Of a DNA stretch of 64,000 nt, positions 24,421 through 33,917 are shown piece after piece. The position numbers and the translations under genes were made by a program. The stretch is from positions 1-64,000 of the forward strand of contig JAMPFK010000003.1 in assembly GCA_023664485.1 (NCBI GenBank), in the 5' to 3' direction. The notes under the pieces are model-generated. The model did not search any database. It was given only the letters and a program-made list of their open reading frames with translations, and was not told where the DNA came from. The number at the start of each line of letters is the position of its first letter. The stretch's first letter is position 1. Source of the DNA: Bacteroides fragilis. GTDB taxonomy: Bacteria; Bacillota; Clostridia; Lachnospirales; Lachnospiraceae.

Positions 24421-26223
24421 TTAAATATTTTCTATTTTAATCTCCATTTCTGAGCGACTTGCCGCACCATCCTGCGCTTTCAGCCCGATATGCACCTCGT
24501 CCAGCTGTTTCTGTTCTACCGCCGCGGGCGCGTTCATCATCACGTCCATCGCACTTTTATTCATCGGGAACGGAATGATCTCCCGGATGCTCTCTTCACC
24601 GGTGATCAGCATGATCATGCGGTCCACGCCGGGCGCAATGCCGGCATGAGGCGGCGCGCCGTAACAGAATGCGTTATACATGGCCGGAAATCTGGCTTTG
24701 ACATCCTCTTCTCCCAGACCCACCAGCTGAAAAGCCTTTACCATGATTTCCGGATCGTGATTCCGCACTGCGCCGGACGACAGCTCCACGCCGTTGCAGA
24801 CGAGATCGTACTGATAGGCCAGGATCGAAAGCGGCTCCTGCTCCTCCAATGCCGCCATCCCGCCCTGCGGCATAGAAAACGGATTGTGGCAGAATTCCAG
24901 TCTGCCGGACTCTTCCCCGATTTCATACATCGGGAAATCCACGATCCAGCAGAACGCATACTGTTCCTTATCCATATGAGCCTCGCAGCAAAGCCCTAAC
25001 AGATTCCGCAGAACGCCCGCCGTTTTCTGGGCCCTCGCCTTTTTCCCGGCGGTCAGTCCCACGAAATCGCCCGGCTTTAAACCAAGCGCTTCAATGACCC
25101 TTTCTTTTCTTTCCGTCAAAAATTTACTGATGCCGCCGACAAATTCCCCATTCTCATCCAGCCTGAACCAGTAAGCCTTTTCGCCGGACTGCACCTCGAC
25201 GTCATGACAGATCTTATCGATGACCTTACGCGTCGCCGAAAACCTGTCCACAACGACCGCTTTCACCACATTTTCCGCAAAAGGAGCGAAACCGCAGTCC
25301 GCCATGCAGCCTGTCGCATCCTGCACGAGCAGGTCGATGCGCAGATCCGGTTTATCGGAACCGTATTTTTCCATCGCTTCCAAATAAGGAATGCGGGTAA
25401 AAGGCGGTTTAGAAGCCGTTTTATATACGCCGTATTTTTCAAATACCGGCGGCAGCACCTCTTCTATTATCGAAAAAACGTCCTGCTGGTCCGCGAACGC
25501 CATCTCCATATCGAGCTGATAGAACTCGCCCGGAGAACGGTCCGCCCTGGCATCCTCATCCCGGAAGCAGGGAGCGATCTGAAAATATCTGTCGAAGCCG
25601 GAAGCCATCAAAATCTGCTTGAATTGCTGCGGCGCCTGCGGCAGCGCATAAAACTTGCCCGGATGGACTCTTGACGGAACGATATAATCTCTCGCTCCCT
25701 CCGGCGACGAACAGGTCAGAATCGGCGTCGTGATCTCCAGAAAACCGAGATCCGTCATCCGGTTCCGCAGCTCCGCGACGATTCTGCTCCGCAGAACGAT
25801 CTTATCCTTCACCTGCGGATTCCGCAGATCCAGATACCGGTATTTTAACCGCAGATTTTCATCCGCCTCTTTGGAACGGTTGATTTCAAAAGGCAGGGCG
25901 TTATAGCGGCAGTTCCCCAGCACGGTAATTTTCTCCGGAACGACCTCGATATCCCCGGTCGGCAGATGTGGATTCTTATTGGAACGTTCCCGGACCACCC
26001 CTTCAATGCGGAGCGTCGATTCGTTGTTCACGCCGTCAAGGGACTGCATGAGCTCTTCCGTCTCGATGACGATCTGTGTCGTGCCGTAAAAGTCCCGCAG
26101 AATCAGAAAGCCGAGATTTTTGGATACTTTTCTCAGATTTTCATACCAGCCTGCCAGCGTCACTTTCCCGCCGATATGCCGGCTGCGCAGTTCGTTACAG
26201 TTATAGGTTCTCGATTGCATCAT
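24421..26223 (-). CDS. aspS: Aspartyl-tRNA synthetase
   Basis: Charges tRNA-Asp. 600 residues in the bacterial layout: anticodon-binding OB fold (GGKVTLAGWYENLRKVSKNL, GFLILRDFYG), class II core with motif 2 FRDEDARADRSPGEFYQLDM, an inserted GAD domain (about 290-415), and motif 3 APPHAGIAPGVDRMIML. Whether it also charges tRNA-Asn cannot be decided from these motifs; asnA at 59.7 kb makes free asparagine. The start is ATG 26223. It has its own promoter; no T-box leader is seen. Confidence 0.95.
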   Translation of the reverse strand: MMQSRTYNCNELRSRHIGGKVTLAGWYENLRKVSKNLGFLILRDFYGTTQIVIETEELMQSLDGVNNESTLRIEGVVRERSNKNPHLPTGDIEVVPEKITVLGNCRYNALPFEINRSKEADENLRLKYRYLDLRNPQVKDKIVLRSRIVAELRNRMTDLGFLEITTPILTCSSPEGARDYIVPSRVHPGKFYALPQAPQQFKQILMASGFDRYFQIAPCFRDEDARADRSPGEFYQLDMEMAFADQQDVFSIIEEVLPPVFEKYGVYKTASKPPFTRIPYLEAMEKYGSDKPDLRIDLLVQDATGCMADCGFAPFAENVVKAVVVDRFSATRKVIDKICHDVEVQSGEKAYWFRLDENGEFVGGISKFLTERKERVIEALGLKPGDFVGLTAGKKARAQKTAGVLRNLLGLCCEAHMDKEQYAFCWIVDFPMYEIGEESGRLEFCHNPFSMPQGGMAALEEQEPLSILAYQYDLVCNGVELSSGAVRNHDPEIMVKAFQLVGLGEEDVKARFPAMYNAFCYGAPPHAGIAPGVDRMIMLITGEESIREIIPFPMNKSAMDVMMNAPAAVEQKQLDEVHIGLKAQDGAASRSEMEIKIENI

Positions 26224-26269
26224 TTTTCCGTATTTCCTTTCGCCTGTGTGCTTTCAGATACTAACGCTC

Positions 26270-26298
26270 ATTTTATCACAGTATGAGGGGACAGGCAA
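26270..26298 (-). promoter_or_regulatory. aspS promoter
   Basis: Minus strand: TTGCCT (26298-26293), 17-bp spacer, TAAAAT (26275-26270), about 45 bp before the aspS start. Confidence 0.6.
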
Positions 26299-26341
26299 GG
26301 GACGGCGGAAATTAAACACGGAAATCAAAGCCATCCCCCTC

Positions 26342-26370
26342 TTGCGCTCTCCTCCTTTTTCTACTAAAAT
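26342..26370 (+). promoter_or_regulatory. Promoter of the GH31 gene
   Basis: TTGCGC (26342-26347), 17-bp spacer, TAAAAT (26365-26370), about 60 bp before ATG 26429. Confidence 0.5.
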
Positions 26371-26428
26371 ACAGTTACCACCTGCTGGAATTTACGAAAA
26401 TAATTGGAAAGGGCAAAGGGATACCGCT

Positions 26429-28681
26429 ATGTTTGGAGCATTATCAGGTTATGAACAGAAAGACCGGACCGTCACGCTGCATTATGAAACACAATCCGTA
26501 CGGATACAGGTGCTGACTCATAAAATCATCCATGTATTCGTCCCGCTTACATCCTCCGGGCGCCGCTCAAAAGCCATCGAAGGGGATAAAGAACTGCCGG
26601 CCGCATTTACGCTGGATAAGGCAAAAGATCATCTGATTCTTTCGACCGACTCTCTTGTCTGCCGGATCTATGACGATTTTATGCTCGATTTTTACGGCAG
26701 AGACGGAAATCTGCTCTGTGCTGACTATCGGGGTCAAAGAACACCGCGCTTTGAGCTGTCGGAATCCTTTATCGAATTTATCAGACAGGAAGGCCACGAC
26801 GCCGGCGGCGCCGGGAACCGGGATTATCCGGTACAGTGCGTCAAAAGGCTGGATGCCGGCGACTGTATCTACGGCCTTGGCGATAAGACAGGCGTTCTGA
26901 ACAAACGCTTTTATGAATACGAGAACTGGAACAGCGATATTCCCGACCCGCATGAAGACTGTTTCAAATCCCTCTATAAGAGCATCCCTTTCTTTATTAC
27001 CCTGAAGGAAAATGGCGTCTACGGCATTTTTTATGACAATACCTTCAAAAGCTATTTCAATTTTGGCAAGGAAAACGACGGATATTACAGTTTCGGAAGC
27101 GATGACGGCAGCCTGGACTACTATTTCATCGGCGGGGATTCCATGCCGGAAATCGTCAGAGGTTACACTTATCTGACCGGACGGATGCCCCTCCCTCAGA
27201 AATGGACGCTTGGCTATCACCAGTCCCGCTGGGGATACGACAGTGAAGAGACCTTCCGGGAGCTTGCCGCGAAACTGCGAGAGCTGCGGATTCCCTGCGA
27301 TGCGCTGCATTTCGATATCGACTATATGGAACACTACAAGGTCTTTACCTGGGATCAGGAGCGTTTTCCGGACGCAAAGACCCTGATTTCTGATTTGCAA
27401 AAGCAGGGCATAAAGGCCGTTACGATCATCGACCCAGGCGTCAAGGCAGAAAAAGGTTATCCGATGTATGAAGAAGGCATTGAAAACGGCTTTTTTGCAA
27501 AATCCCCTGACGGCGGCGTCTATGTCAACGCGGTCTGGCCCGGCGATGCGGTATACCCGGACTTCGGCAGTCCTGCAGTCCGGGAATGGTGGGGCGGCCA
27601 TCTGCGGTTTTATACCGACTTGGGCATCGGCGGTATCTGGAACGATATGAATGAACCGGCCAGTTTCAACGGGCCGCTTCCGGACGATATCGTTTTTACA
27701 GACGAGGACAGGCCCTCCACCCACGCCGAAATGCACAACGTCTACGGCCACAATATGGCCAAAGCGACTTATGAAGGGTGGAAAAATCTGACAGGCAAAA
27801 GACCCTTCGTCATCACGCGGGCCTGCTACAGCGGTTCCCAGAAATATGCGGCGGCATGGACCGGAGACAACCAGAGCCTCTGGACGCATCTTCGCATGGC
27901 AATTCCCCAGCAATGCAATCTGGGCCTGAGCGGGATGCCCTTTATCGGAACCGATATCGGCGGTTTCGGGGCCGACACCACGCCGGAGCTTCTGATCCGC
28001 TGGGTGGAGCTGGGATGCTTTTCCCCGCTGTTCCGCAACCATTGTGCAAAAGGCAGCATGAATCAGGAACCGTGGCTGTTCGGTGAAGAAACGCTCTCCA
28101 TTTACCGCAAATATGTGACGCTCCGTTATACGCTGCTGCCCTATTTCTACGACTTATGCCGGGAATGCGAACTGACCGGGCTCCCCATTATCCGCCCGCT
28201 GGTCCTTCATTATGAAAAGGATGAAAACGTCAGGAATCTGAACGACGAGTTTCTGGCGGGCGAACATCTCCTCGTGGCCCCTGTCGTCGAACAGGGCGCA
28301 CGAAAACGCATGGTCTATCTGCCGGAGGGCGTCTGGTACGATTACTGGACGCACGCCGCCTGCGAAGGAAAACAGTATTATCTGATCGACGCGCCGTTAG
28401 ACGTATGCCCGATTTTTGTCAAAGCCGGCACAATACTGCCCAAAGCTCCGGCGCAGATGTATGTAGGAGAAATCGAGGATCCCGAACTTCTTCTGGAGGT
28501 CTATCCCGGCGAAGGCTCTTATGTCCACTACCGCGACAACGGAGAGGATTTCGCTTACCGGGACGGCGCCTATCACGAATACTTTTTCAGAACAGACGGG
28601 AGAAACAAACTGGAAATCACGAAACAGCACGAAGGATACCGGGATTATCCGCATATTGCAGTCCGCTATATCACACAATAA
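26429..28681 (+). CDS. Glycoside hydrolase family 31 alpha-glucosidase
   Basis: A 750-residue cytoplasmic alpha-glycosidase. The N-terminal beta-sandwich contains the GH31 galactose-mutarotase-like part (CIYGLGDKTGVLNKRFYEYE). The barrel has LHFDIDYMEHYKVFTWDQER, the nucleophile Asp in GIWNDMNEPASFNG, and the acid/base Asp in AAWTGDNQSLW; C-terminal beta domains follow. These match alpha-glucosidase-like GH31 enzymes; alpha-xylosidase activity is less likely but not excluded. The frame is open upstream to 26246, but ATG 26429 with AAAGGG is the natural start. Single gene with promoter and terminator. Confidence 0.9.
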   Translation: MFGALSGYEQKDRTVTLHYETQSVRIQVLTHKIIHVFVPLTSSGRRSKAIEGDKELPAAFTLDKAKDHLILSTDSLVCRIYDDFMLDFYGRDGNLLCADYRGQRTPRFELSESFIEFIRQEGHDAGGAGNRDYPVQCVKRLDAGDCIYGLGDKTGVLNKRFYEYENWNSDIPDPHEDCFKSLYKSIPFFITLKENGVYGIFYDNTFKSYFNFGKENDGYYSFGSDDGSLDYYFIGGDSMPEIVRGYTYLTGRMPLPQKWTLGYHQSRWGYDSEETFRELAAKLRELRIPCDALHFDIDYMEHYKVFTWDQERFPDAKTLISDLQKQGIKAVTIIDPGVKAEKGYPMYEEGIENGFFAKSPDGGVYVNAVWPGDAVYPDFGSPAVREWWGGHLRFYTDLGIGGIWNDMNEPASFNGPLPDDIVFTDEDRPSTHAEMHNVYGHNMAKATYEGWKNLTGKRPFVITRACYSGSQKYAAAWTGDNQSLWTHLRMAIPQQCNLGLSGMPFIGTDIGGFGADTTPELLIRWVELGCFSPLFRNHCAKGSMNQEPWLFGEETLSIYRKYVTLRYTLLPYFYDLCRECELTGLPIIRPLVLHYEKDENVRNLNDEFLAGEHLLVAPVVEQGARKRMVYLPEGVWYDYWTHAACEGKQYYLIDAPLDVCPIFVKAGTILPKAPAQMYVGEIEDPELLLEVYPGEGSYVHYRDNGEDFAYRDGAYHEYFFRTDGRNKLEITKQHEGYRDYPHIAVRYITQ

Positions 28682-28727
28682 GACAACCGGCGCTGCGCCG
28701 GGAGCCGTCCGTTATGAAGAATCGTAC

Positions 28728-28754
28728 GGGCGCAGGCTGAAACGGCCTGCGCCC
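28728..28754. terminator. Terminator after the GH31 gene
   Basis: 10-bp perfect stem GGGCGCAGGC / GCCTGCGCCC, loop TGAAACG, followed on the plus strand by GCATTTTCTCATTTCTTT; lies between convergent genes. Confidence 0.8.
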
Positions 28755-28762
28755 GCATTTTC

Positions 28763-30343
28763 TCATTTCTTTCTCAGCCCCGTTTTATAATAAAAGTAAG
28801 TCTTATCCGGCACGCGGTATGCCTTTTCCCCGTCCATACGCCAACCCGTACTGTCCCCGAATACGATCCGTCCGTCCGGCAGCACGCAGTACAGACAGCC
28901 TTCCCATTGACAGGGCGCCTCATAGGCGGGAAGTACATTGACCGCGCTTTCTTCCCCCAGATTATAGGTAAAGATTCCGCTGTATCCCCAGAAAACGAAA
29001 TCCGTATCGGATCCCGGCGCGATAATATCCAGCATGATCGTATCTTCCGGCACGATATTTTCATAGATATCTTCCAGACAGCCTTTTTCCGGATCGATAG
29101 AGGCAATGCCCATCCTTCTGCCTTCCGCCCATCCTCCCCGCGCCTCGATCTGCGTATAGACCCTGCCGTCCCGGCCGACGCCGAGCCCGCCGGCCAGATG
29201 ACTCTGATACTGGTCGGAAACAATTGCCTTCACATAGTTTCCGTCGGAATCGAATATAGAAACCAGCCTGTCGGAAAACATGCCGCGAAGATAGATATAC
29301 CCCGCGTCGTCCACAGCCATTCTGCTGACCCTGCCGCCGATTTCGTCGTAATAAGGCGATAAATCAACCTTCTTTTTGATTTTTCCTTCCGCGCTCAAAA
29401 TCCAGAGACTCGTCTTATAGCCTTCCCCGGCCACCGTCAGAACCCCGCCGCCATTCTGCGCCCGTTCTAACAGCACCAGATAAATATCCCCCTTTTTATC
29501 CTGATATAATACACTGACATCCGTTTCCACATCAAAATCGTCGAAGAACAATTCCGAACCGCCGCTGCCAATTTCCATCTTATGAATAGCATTCCAGCCC
29601 GTTAAAAAGATGCAGTCCTGCCCTGCCGCGATTGTCCTGATTTCCAGATCGCCCGTATAAGGAATGGTCAGCTCCTGTTCCGGGTTCCAGATTGCTTCGC
29701 TTTGCAGAATCGCTTCGTCGGTCGGCTCGATCTCCCGTTCCTTTTCCTTGTTGACCGTTTGGGTCGGCTGCTCGACCTCCCCCGCCGCCATTTTTTCGTT
29801 CATCGCCTGTAAACTGTAATCCCGTTTGTGCTGGAAATCGATGATCTGAAGCAGTTCTTCGTCGCTCATTTCCTTTTCCGGGAAGAAAAAGGTCGCCGTT
29901 TTCCCATAAAACCCTACGCCTTTCCCCCGATACGCTTCCGGCTCCGAAAGCATCGTAAGAACGCCCCTGGGAAAGAGGCCGGTCTCCTCATAGGACTTCC
30001 TCAGCTCCCCCATCCGCTCTCTTTCCGATTCCTGATAGGGCCTGTTATAATTATCCGTGCCTATCGCATTTCGATAAATCTGCATAAAATATGCTTCCAT
30101 TTCCTTTTCATTCATGGCTTCCATCCGCTGCCGCCAGGCGCTGACCGCAGCAGTCACCGTAATAGAAAGCATGGCTGTCAGCGCCGCCGCCAGAACGATG
30201 GCTTTTCGCCAGGTCATCCGATATTTCCGCCGTTTTGGCAGACTGACAAGTATGTCATCTATTTTTTTCTGTAAGGTAACCGGCAGTATCATTCTCTCCT
30301 GCCCTGCCATCTCAAACAGCTCCTGTTCCAATCTGTCTTTCAT
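28763..30343 (-). CDS. Membrane anti-sigma-like protein with extracellular beta-propeller-like domain
   Basis: 526 residues: a short cytoplasmic part with a basic end (ILVSLPKRRKYRMTWRK), one TM helix (about 47-68, IVLAAALTAMLSITVTAAVS), then a large external region. The latter half has recurring strands typical of a propeller (AVDDAGYIYLRGMFSDRLVS, GVGRDGRVYTQIEARGG, CVLPDGRIVFGDSTG). It lies 42 bp downstream of an ECF sigma gene with AAAGGAG before ATG 30343. I infer an anti-sigma/sensor role from topology and position; the N-terminal domain has no recognised zinc motif. Confidence 0.7.
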   Translation of the reverse strand: MKDRLEQELFEMAGQERMILPVTLQKKIDDILVSLPKRRKYRMTWRKAIVLAAALTAMLSITVTAAVSAWRQRMEAMNEKEMEAYFMQIYRNAIGTDNYNRPYQESERERMGELRKSYEETGLFPRGVLTMLSEPEAYRGKGVGFYGKTATFFFPEKEMSDEELLQIIDFQHKRDYSLQAMNEKMAAGEVEQPTQTVNKEKEREIEPTDEAILQSEAIWNPEQELTIPYTGDLEIRTIAAGQDCIFLTGWNAIHKMEIGSGGSELFFDDFDVETDVSVLYQDKKGDIYLVLLERAQNGGGVLTVAGEGYKTSLWILSAEGKIKKKVDLSPYYDEIGGRVSRMAVDDAGYIYLRGMFSDRLVSIFDSDGNYVKAIVSDQYQSHLAGGLGVGRDGRVYTQIEARGGWAEGRRMGIASIDPEKGCLEDIYENIVPEDTIMLDIIAPGSDTDFVFWGYSGIFTYNLGEESAVNVLPAYEAPCQWEGCLYCVLPDGRIVFGDSTGWRMDGEKAYRVPDKTYFYYKTGLRKK

Positions 30344-30385
30344 GGGAACCTTCTCCTTTCCTGAACCTTTTCTTGACTTTTACAG

Positions 30386-30850
30386 TCAAAGCCACTCCTT
30401 CAACTGCTTCTTCCCACGGAAAAGCCGGGATTTGACCGTCCCTTCCGCAATATGAAGAATCTCCCCGATTTCCTTTATGGAAAACCGCTCGTAAAAATAA
30501 AGAATGACGACTTCCCGATAAACGACGTCCAGCGCCATGACCATATCCCACAGCTCATGGTATTCGTCCCGGAATGCGGGCATATAATCTTCCATATTTT
30601 CTACGGGCGAGACCCGTTTGTTCTTCGCATAGATTCTCTTTGCCTCGTTCGCGGTTATCTGCATGATCCACGCCTGAAAGCGTTCCGCCTTCCGCAGCGT
30701 ATGGATCTTCTCATACGCTTTCAGAACGGATTCGCCGACCGCATCCTCCGCATCCTCGCGGTTGTGCAGGATTCCGAGCGCGAGCCTGTACAGGTTCGGC
30801 GTATACTCCTGAACCAGACGGCTGAACATTTCCTTATCGATCGCAGACAT
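30386..30850 (-). CDS. ECF-type sigma-70 family RNA polymerase sigma factor
   Basis: 154 residues. Region 2 is SRLVQEYTPNLYRLALGILH with NREDAEDAVGESVLKAYEKI, and region 4 is FYERFSIKEIGEILHIAEGT with VKSRLFRGKKQLKEWL. A longer frame from 30901 exists, but ATG 30850 has a near-perfect AAGGAGGTGGATT in front and gives standard length. Followed by the membrane anti-sigma-like gene and preceded by an ABC permease gene (80 bp). The pair probably responds to an envelope signal. Confidence 0.9.
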   Translation of the reverse strand: MSAIDKEMFSRLVQEYTPNLYRLALGILHNREDAEDAVGESVLKAYEKIHTLRKAERFQAWIMQITANEAKRIYAKNKRVSPVENMEDYMPAFRDEYHELWDMVMALDVVYREVVILYFYERFSIKEIGEILHIAEGTVKSRLFRGKKQLKEWL

Positions 30851-30930
30851 AATCCACCTCCTTTGCATTTTCGCCGGCTTCTGTATCATATGACCGGGCA
30901 AAGAGAGAAAAGGTTCCCGATAATTCCTTT

Positions 30931-32166
30931 TTACCCCGCCTGCAGCCGCCGGTAGACCTGATAAACCGCCGGGATGAACAGAATCGACAGCGTCCCGTAT
31001 AAGACCGGCAGAACAGAAAGCGCCCCCAGCACTTTCCCGCCGGCCTGATACAAATAGAACAAGGATAATGTCTGATTCACATCCATTAATTTATCCGGCA
31101 GCAGACACATAAGCTTCTCGGCGGTGAAAGAGCCGCCCGTGTCGATAAAGCCCGGCAGAAACAGCAGAACAAAGGGAATCGTCACCGCAAACACCGTGGA
31201 CTTCGTTTTGGCGGAAACCAGCATGGTCAACAGCAGAACGGCCAGAATACCGATATAGCCGCCAAAAAGCGTCAGCAGATACTTCTGCCAGTTCGTCACA
31301 ATATAAAAGCTTTTCCACCCATAACGATTTGTCTGAATGAGAAGGTCCGCTCCGTCCGTTCCCATAGCCGCGAGCACGATTGCGGAATAGAGCAGCATCA
31401 TTGCAAAATAAACGGCCGTCACAAAGAAAAGCCCGGCCCCCAGCTTCGCCAGAACAGCTTTTCCTCTTCCATGGCAGGACGCATAAAAGACCGAATCCGC
31501 TTTACAGCTGAATTCCCCCGAAAAAATGCCGGCCACGACAAAGCTGAGCGCAAGCATCGTTATCATCACGACCATCGAGGCCCACTCGGACAGCTGCTGC
31601 CAGCCGTCCGCATAATCGTAATAAAAGGGCGTCTGCGCTTCCAGCGCCTGATAGCGCTGTATCAGAAAATTTCTTTCCGCCTCATCATACCGGTACTGCT
31701 GCGCGTCCTCCTCCAGCCATTCCTGTAAATGAAGCAGCCTGTTCCCATAAAAAAAACGGGCATCCTCCGGCACAAGAGAATCCGGCGCATAATAATCCGC
31801 TTCCCGGAACCTGCAGAAAGAGTACATCAGCATCAGGCGGATATCGTGAAATCCCTGTTTCCAGCCGAATACGATATTGCTGTCGCGGACGCTTTCAGAT
31901 CTCCCTTTCTCCGTATCGTTAAATCTTCTGTTTTCCGCGATAACATTTGCTATGACTTCATCGGTCAATAATCCCGTCCATTCCTTTTTGGCCGCTTTCA
32001 GCTTATGAACCGCCTCGATACCGTATTCATTATCGCCGTTTTCATTCACATAGTAAACGCCATGTACCGCCAGAAAGCAGGCCAATGCGAGGACACCCGC
32101 CAAAACCAGCATCACGATCTTTGTACCCGGTTTCACCCATATCTTTTTCAATTCATAATAGAACAT
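30931..32166 (-). CDS. ABC transporter permease (ABC-2 type)
   Basis: 411 residues with a first TM near the N terminus (IVMLVLAGVLALACFLAVHG), a long external loop (about 50-195) and five further hydrophobic segments in the C-terminal half. This is the ABC-2 permease layout. Its start overlaps the ATPase gene by 14 bases: ATG 32166 with GGGGGAAG; the frame open to 32208 would overlap more. With the preceding ATPase it forms an exporter of unknown substrate, flanked by two ECF sigma modules. Confidence 0.82.
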   Translation of the reverse strand: MFYYELKKIWVKPGTKIVMLVLAGVLALACFLAVHGVYYVNENGDNEYGIEAVHKLKAAKKEWTGLLTDEVIANVIAENRRFNDTEKGRSESVRDSNIVFGWKQGFHDIRLMLMYSFCRFREADYYAPDSLVPEDARFFYGNRLLHLQEWLEEDAQQYRYDEAERNFLIQRYQALEAQTPFYYDYADGWQQLSEWASMVVMITMLALSFVVAGIFSGEFSCKADSVFYASCHGRGKAVLAKLGAGLFFVTAVYFAMMLLYSAIVLAAMGTDGADLLIQTNRYGWKSFYIVTNWQKYLLTLFGGYIGILAVLLLTMLVSAKTKSTVFAVTIPFVLLFLPGFIDTGGSFTAEKLMCLLPDKLMDVNQTLSLFYLYQAGGKVLGALSVLPVLYGTLSILFIPAVYQVYRRLQAG

Positions 32167-33040
32167 CGTCTTCCCCCGCTTTCCCGCCAAAATAAGATAA
32201 AAAGACATCCTCTAACGTCGGCATTTCCTCCTCCGCCCCCGGATGCGGCCGCTCCTCTGAAAGGATTCTGAGCATAACGCCGCCCGGAACGATCTTTCTG
32301 TTCGCTACCTTGTAACGCTTATCGTACGACCGGGCTTCGTTAACCGATACGGTCAGGCTCCATGCCCTCTCCGGGATTCCTCCTGTCACCGCTTCCAGCG
32401 TTCCCGTATGCAGAAATTCCCCGTTTTTCATCAACAAAATTTCATTCGCTATGAACTCGACATCCGATACGATATGCGTGGAAAGCAGCACCAGCCTGTC
32501 CAGCGCGAGCTCGCTTATGAGATTCCGAAAACGAATCCGCTCATTCGGGTCAAGTCCCGCCGTCGGTTCATCCAGAACCAGAATTGCCGGATGATTGAGC
32601 ATCGCCTGTGCAATACCGGCTCTCCGTTTCATGCCGCCGGAAAGTTTTTTCATTTTCTTATCCGCCGCCTTCGATAATCCCACCTGGTCAAGCAGCTCCT
32701 TCACCCTTTTTCCGGCCGCCGCCCTGTGCACGCCCTTAATGGAAGCGATATACATCAGATAATCTTTCACCGTAAGGTCCGGATAATAACCAAAATCCTG
32801 CGGCAGATAACCGAGCAGTTTCCGATACGCCGCTCCCATCCCGAAAATATCCTCTCCATCCAGCAAAATCCTGCCCTCCGAGGGCTTTAACAGCGTGCAG
32901 AGCATCCGCATCAGCGTCGTCTTTCCCGCACCGTTGACGCCGAGCAGCCCGTAAACGCCCTTTTCCATCGTATAGGATATATGCGATACCGCCGCCGTTC
33001 CCTGAAATCTCTTCGTTAAGTCTTCTATTTCCAACCGCAT
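32153..33040 (-). CDS. ABC transporter ATP-binding protein
   Basis: A 295-residue ATPase with Walker A YGLLGVNGAGKTTLMRML, signature KKLSGGMKRRAGIAQAML, Walker B ILVLDEPTAGLDP and switch LLSTHIVSD. The C-terminal ~80 residues are an extension typical of ATPases pairing with ABC-2 permeases. The start ATG 33040 follows GGAGAAAGGCGGG. The permease gene overlaps its end. It lies 112 bp after the anti-sigma-like gene of the 34465-33153 sigma module, so it may be part of that regulon. Confidence 0.9.
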   Translation of the reverse strand: MRLEIEDLTKRFQGTAAVSHISYTMEKGVYGLLGVNGAGKTTLMRMLCTLLKPSEGRILLDGEDIFGMGAAYRKLLGYLPQDFGYYPDLTVKDYLMYIASIKGVHRAAAGKRVKELLDQVGLSKAADKKMKKLSGGMKRRAGIAQAMLNHPAILVLDEPTAGLDPNERIRFRNLISELALDRLVLLSTHIVSDVEFIANEILLMKNGEFLHTGTLEAVTGGIPERAWSLTVSVNEARSYDKRYKVANRKIVPGGVMLRILSEERPHPGAEEEMPTLEDVFLSYFGGKAGEDDVLL

Positions 33041-33081
33041 TTTCTAACCCGCCTTTCTCCTGTCCTTCTCTCCGGCCCTTT

Positions 33082-33156
33082 TCACGGAGCGACAGCGTGC
33101 GCCCGCAGGGCCGATACGCTGCCCGGCAGCTGAACCGTTATCTCTTCTCTTTTCAT
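33082..33156 (-). CDS. Possible 24-codon coupled micro-ORF
   Basis: ATG 33156 overlaps the stop of the membrane anti-sigma-like gene (ATGA) and encodes 24 residues starting MKREEITVQLPGSVSALRAH. It occupies most of the 112-bp gap before the ABC ATPase. The overlap is the usual sign of coupled translation, but the peptide resembles nothing I know. The sequence also forms a hairpin (CAGCGT...ACGCTG with inner GCCC-TGC-GGGC), so it may be only a processing structure. Confidence 0.25.
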   Translation of the reverse strand: MKREEITVQLPGSVSALRAHAVAP

Positions 33157-33917
33157 TCCGCCGCATTGACACAGCCCCCTTCCAGCCCATTTTCACATTC
33201 CCGCATCACTCTTTTGACTATATAAGTCAGATATAGAACGGCAATCCCGCAGATTCCCGCCCAGGCCGGGACGGAAACGGCCTCGTACACGCTTTCGTTC
33301 AAAACGACCTGAACCCATACGGCGGCCCATAGAAGCGACAGGAAACAGGCCGTATATTCCGAATCCGCATAGCGGCTGCACAGCGTCCTGAAACAGATAC
33401 AGCAGGTAACGATTACCGGCAGAAAGAACTGTATGACGATTTCGCCGATCATGACTCCTGAAGTCAACGACAGTGCTGCCGCAAATATTCCGAGAAACAT
33501 GCCGTCCACCACCGCAAAAACGAGCAGCCGCGCCGCATAAATCTGCCGGAGGGAAAAACGGGCCGCGGCTTCTATCTCCATGGAGCCGGAACTGCGGTTC
33601 TTCCACAGCTCCGGTATGACCAGGATGACAAACAGCGGCGCGGTAGTGCCGAGCAGCCTCTGTAACAGCCGGACATCCTCTGTCCCCCGGATGAGGCATC
33701 CTGCGGACAGCAGCAGAAAAAACTGCAGGATCCACCACTTCTTGCGGATATAACGAGTCTGGTCATAAATAAAATCAAAATAAGATACTTCCGTTTGCTC
33801 CACGCTCTGATAGAAGTTTTTCCGGGCACTGACGACTGTGTCTTTTATTTTTGACTCATCCGGTTTCGGCATACTGCTCTTTCCATATGCCCTCAACCGC
33901 CTATCCAATGCATTCAA
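33153..33917 (-). CDS. Membrane protein, probable anti-sigma partner
   Basis: 254 residues with a polar N-terminal ~60-residue cytoplasmic region, then about six hydrophobic segments (e.g. WWILQFFLLLSAGCLI, LFVILVIPELW, LLVFAVVDGMFLGIFAAALS, WAGICGIAVLYLTYIVK). Its ATG overlaps the sigma gene stop by four bases, which suggests it is the regulator of that sigma factor. Multi-pass anti-sigma factors of this type occur in Firmicutes; the assignment rests on position. Confidence 0.65.
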   Translation of the reverse strand: MNALDRRLRAYGKSSMPKPDESKIKDTVVSARKNFYQSVEQTEVSYFDFIYDQTRYIRKKWWILQFFLLLSAGCLIRGTEDVRLLQRLLGTTAPLFVILVIPELWKNRSSGSMEIEAAARFSLRQIYAARLLVFAVVDGMFLGIFAAALSLTSGVMIGEIVIQFFLPVIVTCCICFRTLCSRYADSEYTACFLSLLWAAVWVQVVLNESVYEAVSVPAWAGICGIAVLYLTYIVKRVMRECENGLEGGCVNAAE

